Below are positions 48,669 through 61,276 of a DNA stretch of 64,000 nt, piece after piece; within the stretch, counting starts at the first letter, position 1; the number at the start of each line of letters is the position of its first letter. The DNA comes from Torreya grandis (taxonomy: Eukaryota; Streptophyta; Pinopsida; Cupressales; Taxaceae). The DNA is taken from positions 1,128,394 to 1,192,393 of the forward strand of contig JARHVA010005485.1 of the NCBI GenBank assembly GCA_037957365.1, given 5' to 3'. A program made the position numbers and the translations under genes. The notes beneath the pieces were generated by a model. It saw nothing but the letters and a program-made list of their open reading frames with translations. It was not told the origin of the DNA and did not search any database.

Positions 48669-49254
48669 TGATGTAAATGCCTATCTTGCGGAGGCCATAA
48701 CTTTTGATCCGAGAACCCGTTTGAGCTCTCGTTCATGTCAAAACGAAGATCTCGAAAAGAAGAATGCAATCATGCTCATCTCTATCTGGTTAGGGTTGTT
48801 TTCAAAATATTTTGGAGACCATATGTGACCATCTAAAATTTTGAAAATACATTTTAATATATTTTTCGAGAATTTTCTAATTTTAGAAATAGGATATTTT
48901 TGTACCCAGACGTAACTTCAATTGAAGTTTCTTCATTCGTTTGATTTTAGTGTGTAGAAGATAAGTGAAGATTTTTTAGCCCATCCAAGCTCGCATGTAA
49001 AAATTACTAAAAATAGCAATTGTTAAAAATAACAGAGTCAATTAACTCTAAGTAGCTTTTTTATTTTAGGTTTTTTTTTATTTGCACCGTTGCACATAAA
49101 CTCCAATTTCTATTTGAACTTTGTTTAAAAATTCTTATGTAATTATTTTAATTCATTCATGAAAAATCAATAAAGATTATTGTTTCACAAAATTCTTGGT
49201 GGTGTCTATTGGAATATTGGAATTTTTTTGTTTTGCTAGTTCTTGATTTCATCA
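48669..49254 (+). repeat. 3' LTR of gypsy B, complete (586 bp)
   Basis: Starts TGATGTAAAT after the purine tract and ends TTCATCA before a TA repeat. It is the full-length reference for the truncated 3' LTR of copy A. Confidence 0.85.
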
Positions 49255-49520
49255 TATATATATATAAACTTACAACTTTAAAACATAAATAAGAAGTTTT
49301 GATAAAAACCTAATAAAAAAAGCCTAGAGCAACTCTTTATATATAAACTTACAACGTTAAAACATAAGTAAGAAGTTTTGATAAAAACCTAATAAAAAAA
49401 GCCTACAGCAACTCCATTCATCTCATTGTTCTCCATTTTCAGCCACAAATTAAGAAATAAACATGAAGTTAAATAATAAAAACCTAATAAAAAAAGCCTA
49501 CAGCAACTCCATTCATCTCA
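49255..49520. repeat. Local triplication next to the gypsy B 3' LTR
   Basis: A unit with TAAACTTACAACTTTAAAAC, TTTTGATAAAAACCTAATAA, AAAAGCCT and AGAGCAACT-like text is repeated at about 49,262, 49,338 and, partly, 49,465. The block CCTACAGCAACTCCATTCAT occurs twice. Copy A has only a remnant of one. Non-coding. Confidence 0.7.
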
Positions 49521-49629
49521 TTGTTCTCCATTTGCAGTCATAAATTAAGAATACAGAGCAAGAGACATCATTGTATAGAATTTGATGTATTTTACTTTTT
49601 CCAAAATTTAAATCTTATTTCTTTTGCTA

Positions 49630-49756
49630 TCTCCAAGTACCCCTGTACCCAATGTCTGAAAATCGGTGTCCCTGTCTCCAAGACCCGTCCCCATTCCCAT
49701 CCCTACATGACAATGCTCAATACACTGGGGTGCTCTATCACTGAGCTACCAGCTCC
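49630..49756 (-). repeat. tRNA-like SINE candidate in duplicon B
   Basis: Second copy of the feature at 6,840-6,981. The minus strand opens GGAGCTGGTAGCTCAGTGA. It has the same lack of a clear B-box. Confidence 0.35.
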
Positions 49757-50054
49757 TTTGTGATTTGGAGTGTGGATTGTTCTTCCAAAACCCCACCTGA
49801 AATGCATTTTGTGTTAATCAGGCTCAGAATAGCGGATGCGGTGAAACAGTTGGTTTTCAATATATTATTATTCAAAATTCTAAATGTTTGTATGAGATCA
49901 GCTAGATGGCGTCTGGTAGCCAGGGTATGACATCAGACCAACCCAACCACAACCAAATTTCCTAAAAAGGAATCAGAACTAGATGCCAGGGTTTGGCATA
50001 GATGTCAATAAACCTTCCCTTCCCCACCTCAAATTTACTTTGTATTAATGCAAT

Positions 50055-50096
50055 TGTTGGTGTTGGTGTTGGTGTTGGTGTTGGTGTTGGTGTTGG
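50055..50096 (+). repeat. (GTTGGT)n microsatellite
   Basis: Six to seven GTTGGT units. The matching site in duplicon A (about 7,288-7,310) has only about two, so the expansion is specific to B. Confidence 0.9.
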
Positions 50097-50233
50097 CTTT
50101 CAATAAATCAATCACAAATGTGGATTTATGAAAACAAGGAATCCCCAAAACTCATAACAGGCAAATATTTGCAACTTGTACACAGCAAACTAAGACCATT
50201 GTAGATTTGCAAAGAAAAACACACAAAACTTAC

Positions 50234-50308
50234 CAATTTTACGGCTGCTGAATCGACAAAAGCAGAAGAAACTTCCAGCTGAGAAAATTTATCGACTATA
50301 CCCTCCAT
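50234..50308 (-). CDS. Candidate 5' coding exon of unknown gene, duplicon B
   Basis: Partner of 7,442-7,516. It has ATG at 50,308, 25 codons (MEGIVDKFSQLEVSS and on) and a donor TTG/GTAAGTT. Length and splice site are conserved between the copies. No downstream exon is recognised. The protein family is unknown. Confidence 0.35.
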
Positions 50309-50689
50309 GGGTTGGGAGGCAAAAAGGGTGTGTTTGTCTCTCCTGTTTACTTATCGTTGATGGTTTATTGAAAGCAAAGCAAACATGCAACGGTTGTCGC
50401 GATTCCCTTTAGGCTACTCGGCGTCACAGTCCCATCATGTTCTAGAATTTTCTGTAATCTTTACGCCAAAATTATTGAATGTCAAATCTATGGCAAACAA
50501 TCGATGTCGGCGTGGCAGAGCTGAGAGGGGTGATGGGAAACGATAAAGTGTGACTGGCTGTTTACAAAAAGGCAGGCTGCGGGTCCACTGAAAGGTCCTT
50601 TAAAGATCTTTTACTGGGTGTTTATGCCTTCAGATATGAAGTCCCCATACCATATTTTTTTAAATGAACTGCTCATACCTTGGGTTGAA

Positions 50690-52890
50690 CTATGTGATAT
50701 AGTGTTATCATTCTCTGCTTGTTTTTTTTCTCTATATCATTATTCTGAACTTGTCATACACATAATTTTGTATCTTTGTTAAGGTTTGGATATTTGTTAA
50801 AACTGATGTCCCATCTATGCCTCACAACTTATAGTTCTGTTCATTTCTATTTCAATCTTGTAGTTTTGTAAACCTATACTTCACCAATGTAAAACACCAT
50901 TGCCGTAACAAGTAACCCAAATTGGACCTTAGTGGTCTTCTAATCTCATAACTCAGCATTCATGCACCTATTTTGAAGTGCATAGAGAGCTCTCCAACCG
51001 CAGATTCTTTTCATCCTCTATGTATTCGGGCTGAGTTTGTTGTGAAATTCGAAGCCAATATATTTACATTCTAACACCACTTCTAGAGACTCCCCTACAA
51101 ACTAAAATTTGAGGTGTTGCTTCTTTCTTTTCATTGAGAAAATCATAATTCTAGTTTTGTCGATGTTCACTTACATCCCCACTTCTGTGCAAAAGATCTC
51201 TAATACCTCTAGATATTCTGTTAGATCTTAGATTGTCTATGCTATTAGAACCAGGGCATCAACATAAAGCAGGGGTTTCCCCATATATTTGGCAAAGTGG
51301 ACTCCTTCCCTTTCAAAATTGTTTATCCAATCTTCTAACTTGTCAATGTAAAACCATAATAAAATCAAGGGTAGAGGGCATCTTGTTTGACACCTATATC
51401 ACTCCCAAAACATTCAAACAACCCTGCCTGCATTTTGATTTTAGCATTAACTTACTCATATATTATGTGGAATGTTACCCTATAATACATTAGGACCCTA
51501 GCTCCTCCATTCTGCTCCATAATTTAGTCCTTGGCAATATTTCAAATACCTTTTTAAAGTCTACAAAGTAACAACATGCATCCTCTTTTTATCTCAAACT
51601 TTTTCAACTAGGTATTTAAGCATGACACAATGACTAACAAATGAGTGTTTGCATCTAAAGCCTACTTGCCCCTTTACTCTCTTTCCTTTTTTCTCCACCG
51701 AATTACTAATCCTACACTTTATCATACTCTCAAATAGCATTGTGAAAAGAGGATTGACTATGATAGTTCGATAATTTGAGGGATTATTTACATCTTCGCT
51801 TTTAAACAAGGGTATGATGTTGGTTGTCCACTTTATTGGGAAGCCATTTTAGATGATCTCACTGAAATATTTATGTCTTAAGCTTTATTCATGCTAACTT
51901 TTAAATCTCTTGTACGATGTCTTCAGTTGTGAAAATATCTTCATTAACAATTATTGTGGGAGGTGTATCTTGTTCATTTTCATGCTCATATCGCTCATTT
52001 GAATACTCCAACCACTAACTTTATGTTATGTTAATCTTTGTGTACTTTTTTTCTTGCAAAACTCCCTCTAAAATCTCTTTAGTTCATGTTTCCCTAAGCA
52101 AATCAGCGCCTTCCTCTTAGTTCTTATATACTCTTCTTTTTTTTGTCCTCACCATTTTCTCATATGTTTTTTTGTTTGCCTTTATTCTACTTACTAGTTC
52201 ATTTAGTGATCTTCATATTGCCTTGCATTCTTCATCGTAGCACAAGTTTGTTAGGAAGCTATTTATTTCATTCTTTTTAGGTTTATCTCTCTTGCATATT
52301 TTTAGGGCTTCTTGAATGGTATACATTAGCCTCGGGTTCTTAGTGTAATCTATACCAATGTCAATTGCTCCATTATCTTCCCTTTCCTACACTTTGTTAT
52401 TCAATGTTGACCCAAAGGCCTATTGATTTTTCTCTATCAAAAGGATTTTTCCTCTAAATGGCAGTTTACTTTGGTTGACCCCATTGTGCTCATCATTTTG
52501 TTTGTCACCTTGTAATTGGAGTTTCATAAAAATTAATTTGTAATCTAATTCAAGTTCCATACGAGAATCTCCTACTTCTAGCTCTTATATTCTACGTATA
52601 CAATCTTGCAAGCATATAATGTAGTCGATTACACTCTGCCCATTGTAATCTTATAAGTATAATTTATTGATTTTTACCATCTATTCATACCATTACATAT
52701 AATAAAGCTATGTATGTTGCATAAACCTAATAACTTTTCTCCAATGTGTGTGATAACCCCATGTTCATCATCTGAAGTGCTAGTCCATTTCTAATTTTCT
52801 TCCTCTACCATCCAAAGATGATACATAACTAGATCCTCATTGCTTCCTAGAATTCTAGCTTACTTGTTTGAAGTATTTTGCATTAAAGTC
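50690..52890 (-). pseudogene. LINE 3' half (endonuclease end and RT), duplicon B
   Basis: Copy of 8,330-10,850. An open piece at 51,594-51,809 carries the RT blocks NNPSNYRTIIVNPLF and GQVGFRCKHS. Other blocks can be followed with stops, as in copy A. The left end lacks a poly-A tail. The right end breaks at about 52,890, without the ORF1 part that copy A retains to 12,330. Confidence 0.8.
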
Positions 52891-53476
52891 TCTATTGTCT
52901 AGTCCAAAATCCTATCCTAAGATAATTATGAGATTAAGTGTTCAAGATGAACTTTGGGACAATAAGGGACTTCTCTCCTTCGTTTTAGGATTGAAGCTAG
53001 TTCAACCCAGGACATGGCTATAAGTATTGGGTTCCATGATGTAGCCTGATTGAAACAAGTCTTTGAGAGATGTAGTGCTACCACCAAGGATCAGATCCCA
53101 GTTTGAGATAATGATTACAACCCTCACCTTTATTCAATAAATTCCAACCATGAGCACTATTAGGTTTCACTTTACCAATTTCTAAATGAAGGGGATGGAC
53201 TTGTTCAGATTCATAAAACAAACACAAAAGGGGAAGTAGGGTAAGGCATAAAAGGATGTTTTCAAGATTTAAAGGTACTAATGCTTCAAGAATTGAGTTG
53301 TGTGCCCTTTCACAATTAGACCATTATGTGTTGATTTTCACCTAGGGGCTTGAACTCATCATCACACGGAGCAAGAGTCTAAGGACAACAAAAAGAAATG
53401 CTTAATTCATCAATTCTCCACTAAAATTAAACACAAATAAAGGCCTATAATAGGTTACACACATGGTCTTTTGCAA
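52891..53476. other. DNA between duplicon B and the compact gypsy element
   Basis: Not homologous to duplicon A beyond the break. No ORF or terminal repeat recognised. Confidence 0.4.
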
Positions 53477-54584
53477 TGTTCCTTTTGGGGAAAATTCTAA
53501 ATTCTAATTTTTATTGTAATATCCCTTTCAAAATAAATATCGTAAACAACAATGCTCAACAATGACAATAGATTAAACTATAATTCTTTTTGCATAATAA
53601 ATATATTACAACCAAATATAGTGATGTTGCATAAACAAACAATGACTATTGGAAACCCTTATAGCCAAGATAAACCTCGATTTATTGATCTGTAAATCCT
53701 CGAACAGTTATAAAAATTGATAGCTCCAAACAACTAGTTGAAATCTAAAATAACTTGACTCGTATTCATAATTGTGATCCCTGTATGGGATCACCATGAA
53801 GGATAGGAGGGTTTTCATCCTCAAATCTTGAATTACAAAATATGGAGGTTTTCGTCCCCACAACCATCTTCAACCAATAAGGGTTTTCATCCTTATGCTG
53901 ATAACTTGAAAAACTTTAAAGCTCAACAAATTGAGAGATTATATTTTTCAATAAACTTGGATGATTTTGGTTGTGTACAATAAGGTATATTTATAGTCTT
54001 TGAGAGGAGGGAGAGACCAAGGAGAGTGGGGCATACCACATGGAACTACTCCTTTACACAAGGGATCTACGTGGTCAATGGAAAATGTGGTCTAATAAGG
54101 AAAACACATTCCAACATGAGGGGCTAGAAAGTGGTGCAATAGTAATGTCCACCAAGTGTACACTCATAAAAGTGTGCAATAATAAACTCTCTTAGGAACG
54201 TGCACACACATGTGTGTAATAGTAAATTCCACTAGCAGAAGTATGCAATAGTGAAACTCACTAGGAGTGTGCACACACATGAATGTAATAGTAAATTCCA
54301 CAAACAAAAGTATGCAATAGTGAAACCCACTAGGAATGTGCACATACATGTGTGTAATAGTAAATTCCACTAGCAAAAAGTATGCAATATTGAAACCCAC
54401 TGACTGCAACATGAAGGGTCCACTTTCCAATTTTACCCTTTTCTTTTATATTTACTTTTCCCACCCCTTTCCTGCTTATTTATAGTAATAATAAGTTAAT
54501 ATTAAGTTGTCGCTTAAAATTAAGTTATGTAGACAACTTAAAATATTAACTTTATTATTTTTACATCATCTAAAAAAAGGGACA
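53477..54584 (-). repeat. 3' LTR of the compact gypsy element
   Basis: Starts TGTTCCTTTTGGGG and ends AAAAAAAGGGACA on the plus strand; the ends are inverted repeats of each other. The U3 part contains about three and a half tandem units of 78 bp (54,125-54,410). Confidence 0.85.
54125..54410. repeat. 78-bp tandem repeat inside the LTR U3
   Basis: Each unit carries TGTGCACACACATG, TGTAATAGTAAATTCCACTA and TATGCAATAGTGAAACCCAC. The same array is present in the other LTR at 58,975-59,245. The minus-strand reading frame across it repeats every 26 residues, which is a by-product of the unit length. Confidence 0.9.
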
Positions 54585-54929
54585 TTATAGTATGCCCTTC
54601 CCAAAATTGATTGTCCTCAAGCAATGTCTAAACCATTCTACAAACACTAAGATCCCAAACCAGTTGTGAGATTTATAGTTCCCAATCCTTGATCCTCCTT
54701 ATAAAGTAATGGGCTTCTAATGCGGTACTCTGATATAATTAAAAATTGGAAGCCCTTCACCAAGTGATGTTATAACAAACACTCTCTCCATTTCAACTGC
54801 AACATATACATCTACACCACATGCTTGGGCTGTGATATACATTTACAACTCCTCCTTCAACTTGGTGAGCTCAAAAGACTCACTCTCCATACTTGCAAAA
54901 TCACATACTTTATATGATCTCTAATTTAG

Positions 54930-55500
54930 CTAATCCAATTCATGTTTAGCACGTGCCATGATCATTGTACTTTCCTTGGACATGTGCAAACTATGCACTC
55001 TTTGACTCATAAGAGACTCTTTTTCAACATTCGTATCGGTTTTTCTTATTTTTAAACATGCACATGGAACAAACATGTTAATGAAATTAAGAGATCCCCA
55101 TACCACTCCTTGGGTGAATTCATTCCTTTGCTCCTTTGGAGGGTTTTGGAATTCAGACCTTGATTTTTCTATTTTCTTTTTTTCTAACCATACATTTTGT
55201 ACATTTGAATCCATATCTTTATCTTTGGAGGGCTCTTTGTTTTCTATTTGCATGGTGGATTCCTCTATGGGCAGCTTGATCTTTTGTGGTGATGAAGTAT
55301 TCATCACTTTTTTTGGTCCTTTTTCTTCTTCTAAGAGAGACTCTAGAGGTCTGGGGTTTAACCCAACAAACTTCTTTCATGTCTTGAGACCCATTGCCCT
55401 TAGTTCCCTCTGATATTCTTGCATAGTTTGCAACATCTCTTCCATGGCTTCTAGTGTTTCCTTCATCTTTCTATCATTGCACTGCATGAAGAAGAGTTTA
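54930..55500 (-). CDS. Gag-like charged coiled-coil ORF of the compact gypsy element
   Basis: From about 55,490 downward the minus strand reads MQCNDRKMKETLEAMEEMLQ and continues as a coiled coil, then meets a stop near 55,380. A second open part, 54,930-55,307, is lysine- and glutamate-rich. It resembles the N-terminal coiled coil that precedes gag in some plant gypsy elements, but no capsid or zinc-knuckle motif is seen. This is the only coding material in the element. Function is uncertain. Confidence 0.4.
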
Positions 55501-56616
55501 CAAACAACTCGCTACCTAGTTGACCATAAAATGATTGTTTTACCACTGTAATGTCCTTTTTGGGAAAATTTCTAAATTATGATTTTTACAATAATATCCC
55601 TTACAAAATAAACAACAATGCTCAATAATGACAATAGATTAAGCTATAATTCTTCTTGGATAATAAATGTATGACAACTAAATCTAATGATTTTGCATTA
55701 ACAAATAATGACTATTGGAAACCCTTATAGCTAAGATAAACCTCAATTTGTTGATTTGCAAATCCTCAAACAATTCTAAAAATTGATGGCTCTAAACAAC
55801 TAATTGAAATCTGAAATAACTTGACTTGTCTGCACAATTGTGATCCTTGTATGGAAACACCATGAAGGATAAGAGGGTTTTCATCCTCAAACCCTAAATT
55901 ATAGAAGATGGAGGTTTTCATTCCCACAACTGTCTTCAACCAATAAGTGTTATCATCCTTATGCTGAAAACTTGAAGAACTATGAAGCTCAACAAGTTGA
56001 TAGAATATGTTTTTACATAAACTTGGATGATGTTGGTTGTGTATAAGAAGGTATATTTATAGCCTTTGAGAAGAGGGAGATACCAAGGAGAATGGGGAAT
56101 ACCACATGGAAGTACTCCATTACACAATGGGTCCACAAGGTCAATGAAAAATGTGGTCTAATAAGGAAAGCACATTTCCAAGATGAGGGTCTAGAAAGTG
56201 GTTGTTGGTAATTTAGAGTTCCCATAGTCATTAGTATTTTATCATGTGGTAAAATAATTAATATTGTTGTCATATAAACAACAATATTTTTACGAGTGAA
56301 AAATAATATATTTATTAGAACTTGAGTTATATAACTAAATATAGTATGTGCAGTTTTAACTATCTCCTTGATTATAGGAGAGGTTGTACTATATGTATGC
56401 TTCTAGTATATTGAATAAAGTATGTTATTTGACCAACCAATTCCTTTTGAGAGCAATCTCAACCAATTTTTAACACTAGTATCAGAGCAAGCCCATCCCT
56501 GGATCTCTTTAGATTTCTTTGGCCTTAAGCTTCACAAGGCTGAGTGGTGAATACCACATGCAGGTGTCTTTGCATACGATAGGTGTTTCATCATTCTTGA
56601 TTTTGAATCAACAGTG

Positions 56617-56785
56617 TAGACCACGTGTTGAATTCAACATCATTGCTTATTGATAAATTTGTTTGTATATTAAAAAATTTATATATTTCTGATACTGTAA
56701 ACCACATGTTGAGTTCAACATCATTGCTTATTGATAAATTTGTTTGTATATTAAAAATTTTATATATTTCTGATATTTTTATAGT
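56617..56785. repeat. 83-bp tandem duplication in the leader
   Basis: Two adjacent units each contain GTAGACCACGTGTTGAATTC or GTAAACCACATGTTGAGTTC, followed by AACATCATTGCTTATTGATA and a closing TATATTTCTGATA. It lies in the 1.38-kb untranslated leader between the primer-binding site and gag. Confidence 0.85.
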
Positions 56786-57857
56786 GAGTTGCATTATGTC
56801 ATAGTTTTTTGTTTTTTGGATCTTCCCATACAAGGATATAAAAAAATTTGTAGCATTTGGTTGATAGTACAAGGCCATACACATTCACTTGAAGAGTTCA
56901 GTCATTCTAAGGTTTGAATCTGGCATCGAAGGATTGATCTTGTTATTGCATACATCTAGTCAATATTTGTTTGAATGATACAAACTTGGCCTTTGGTGTT
57001 CTTCATAGCATCAAACTTCAGACTCACCGAGATCAAATCCACTGTGTGCTTCTATTATATCGGTTGCAGTGAATCAAACACTTCCCATAGCTCATGACAT
57101 GTAACCTACAGCCTAATCTACTGCCATCCCACCTACATCAATCAGTCTATTCAGAGTTACAGAGTTATGGGATCTTGGTTAACTATGGTTCAACCTATTT
57201 TATGACATCACCATCTGTACTCAACTCCTACGGCTCTCTCTGTGACCTAGATCTATCATTCAACTCAGGCTCCCACTCCACAGCTTCTCTCTCGACATCC
57301 CAACAAACATTGCTCAACTGTTACCTTTGCCTAGTACTTGCCGCCATTGTCCACCTAAAATTGTGTAGATATTCTGGTTTCCAAAAGTTTGTTAAGATTT
57401 TAGGGTTAAAATTGTTTAGTTATTTCACAAAATCCATTGTTTTGTTTATAGGGTTTAGTTGATTTTATAATAGTTGATTTAATTACTAATGATAGCTTTA
57501 TTTTGCTATATTAGAAATTAAAGTTCGGTTTAAGATATCAAATATCCATATCATAAAAAATGTCATGGTCATTTTAAGTATAATTATAGTTTGAGTGTTG
57601 GTTAATATAAACTATTTATCAAGGTCTAGGAGAAAAGTAATATTTAATTACTTTTTCATTGTAATTGTCTAGATATTATAGGTTACTCTGAGTTAAGGTT
57701 TAATATTTTAAATTGATTCCTATCTTTAGTCACGTCTAAGTCTTGTTTTTTTAGTGTCATTGCCAAAATTTTAAATAAAAGAGTCGTTATTATTGCAAGG
57801 ATGCATTATCGGTTGAAATTAACGTCCATTGAGTCAATATTATGGGAGGGATAAATG

Positions 57858-58652
57858 GATAAAATAAACCCAATAGATAAGTTTGATGGAAAGGATTTCT
57901 ATACGTGGTAAATCCAATTTTAATTGCTGCTAATTGAAAAAGACCTTTGGGATATTGTTGACAGTACAATTGTAACACCAACAAATGCAGATGCATTTCA
58001 AAAGTGGAAAGTCAAAGACAAGAAGGCCTTGGCTACTATTGGTCTTGGCTTGTCAAAGCCCTATCTACACCATGTGGATTTCAAAAAATCCTCCAAAGAT
58101 ATATGGGAATCATTGAATATGATATTTGGATCACAAGCCGACATTGCAGAGATAACTATGAAGCAAAAATTAGATGGGTTGAAAATGGAAGAAGGAGGAG
58201 ATATTATATCTCACATCAACAAGTTTTATTCTCTAATGGCTCAACTACCTGGTATAAATGAAACGGTAAAACCCAATGATGCAAAATCCATATTATTAAA
58301 CATCATGCCAAAAAGTATGTCTAATATGGTGTTTACTCTAAGTAAACTAAATCCAAGCCTAGAAAGCATAATAGCAACATTACTTGATACATGAAACAAT
58401 GTTGTAGAAGAAGAAGAAGAAGCCTTAGCCATCAAATCAAGCATTTCTTACCAGAAATCAAAACAGAAATATACATGTTTTTATTTTAAGAAACCTAGAC
58501 ATGTTATTCTGAACTGTAAACAAAGAGCGCAAGATCTACTTGATGGAAAGTTGCATAACAAAGCCATGGTGACTAAAGAAGATGATATGGAAGATCAAAC
58601 TACACTTGCCAATGCTGAAGACATTTCAAGTGGCAGAGACTATATATTCTAA
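57858..58652 (+). pseudogene. Copia gag with zinc-knuckle remnant
   Basis: The start at 57,858 (MDKINPIDKFDGKDFYTW) fits the usual copia gag opening, but stops follow at codons 19 and 23. The frame is then open from 57,924 to 58,394 (LLIEKDLWDIVDS, LGLSKPYLHHV, MKQKLDGLKMEEG), the capsid-type UBN2/gag-2 pattern. After a TGA at 58,392-58,394 the frame continues to about 58,652 with a knuckle-like CFYFKKPRHVILNC. Its second cysteine is replaced by phenylalanine, so zinc binding is lost. The stop codons make it a pseudogene. Confidence 0.85.
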
Positions 58653-59425
58653 ATATCTGTATGTGGTGTGTATCTTTCCATGTAACCTCCAAGGGAAGGA
58701 ATGTTGGGAATTTAGAGTTCCCATGGTAATTAGTATTTTACCATGTGGTAAAATAATTAATATTGTTTTCATATAAACAACAATATTTTTAGGAGTGATG
58801 AATAATATATTTATTGGTACATGAGTTATATAACTAAATATAGTATGTGCAGTTATAACTATCTCCTTGATTATAGGAGAGGTTGCACTATATGTATGCT
58901 TCCAATATAGTAAATAAAGTGTGTTGATTGACCGACCAATTCTTTTTGAGAACAATCTCAACCAGTTTTCAACAGTGGTACAATAGTAATGTCCACCAAG
59001 TGTACACTCTTAAAAGTGTGCTATCGTAAACTCCATTAGGAATGTGCATACACATGTGTGTAATAGTAAATTCCACTAGTAAAAGTATGCAATAGTGAAA
59101 CCCACTAGGAAAGTGCACAAACATGTGTGTAATATTAAATTCCACTAGCAAAAATATGCAATAGTGAAACCCACTAAAAATGTGCACACACGTGTATAAT
59201 AGTGAATTTTACTAGCAAAAGTATGTAATAGTGAAACTCACTAAGTGCAACACAAAGGGTCCAATTTCCACTTTTAACATTTTATTTTATTTTTACTCTT
59301 CCCACCTCTTTCCTACTTATTTCTAGTAATAATAAGTCAATATTAAGTTGTCACTTAAAAGTAAGTTACTTAGACAACTTAAAATATTAACTTTATTATT
59401 TTTAAATTATTTGAAAAAGGGGACA

Positions 59426-61276
<1,851 letters not shown>

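Larger units (their letters stand above)
42872..49254 (+). mobile_element. Ty3/gypsy chromovirus, copy B, decayed
   Basis: LTRs lie at about 42,872-43,427 and 48,669-49,254. The primer-binding site TGGTATCAAAGC is at 43,430-43,441 and the purine tract AGATGAGAA at 48,660-48,668. TA-repeat flanks on both sides (TATAT) may be the target-site duplication. The coding regions have many stops and frameshifts. It is longer than copy A because of the internal duplication and the complete 3' LTR. Confidence 0.9.
41851..52890 (+). repeat. Duplicon B (segmental duplication, partner at 327-10,850)
   Basis: Collinear and in the same orientation as duplicon A, beginning about 41.5 kb further on. It carries the complete gypsy insertion including its right LTR, the candidate exon and the 3' half of the LINE. 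It ends inside the LINE at about 52,890, where unrelated DNA starts. Differences specific to B are a 724-bp tandem duplication inside the gypsy, a local triplication after its 3' LTR and a hexanucleotide expansion. Confidence 0.85.
56203..58974 (+). mobile_element. Gag-only copia element (TR-GAG type), nested
   Basis: A 2,772-bp element on the plus strand with perfect target-site duplication GTGGT (56,198-56,202 and 58,975-58,979). The LTRs are 273 bp (56,203-56,475 and 58,702-58,974), begin TGTTGG, end AACA, and differ at about 25 positions (about 9%). The primer-binding site AGTATCAGAGC is at 56,478-56,488, one base off the standard. The purine tract AAGGGAAGGAA sits directly before the 3' LTR. 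The interior encodes gag only. This matches the class of small plant terminal-repeat elements with gag alone. Confidence 0.9.
53477..59425 (-). mobile_element. Compact non-autonomous gypsy-like LTR element with nested insertion
   Basis: LTRs at 53,477-54,584 (1,108 bp) and 55,552-59,425 (about 1,102 bp once the nested copia element is removed) begin TGTTCC/TGTCCT and end GGGACA. The interior is only 967 bp. On the minus strand its 3' end reads CTTGAGGACAATCAATTTTG and then GGAAGGGCATAC. From memory, this kind of 'LEDN...G-rich tract' ending precedes the 3' LTR in plant gypsy elements. No pol domain exists, so the element is non-autonomous. Possible target-site duplications (TGCAA and TGACA) match poorly. 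Confidence 0.8.
55552..59425 (-). repeat. 5' LTR of the compact gypsy element, split by an insertion
   Basis: The left part (55,552-56,202) and right part (58,980-59,425) match the two parts of 53,477-54,584 end to end once the insertion and one copy of GTGGT are removed. Confidence 0.9.

Noticed and set aside
54164..54430. Minus-strand 88-residue ORF with a repeated membrane-like segment
   Set aside because: The 26-residue period is the 78-bp LTR tandem unit read as protein. The units sit in U3 and are not coding.
57094..57462. 122-codon ORF upstream of gag in the gag-only element
   Set aside because: It lies in the leader, has no retroelement motif, and its composition is that of random AT-rich DNA.
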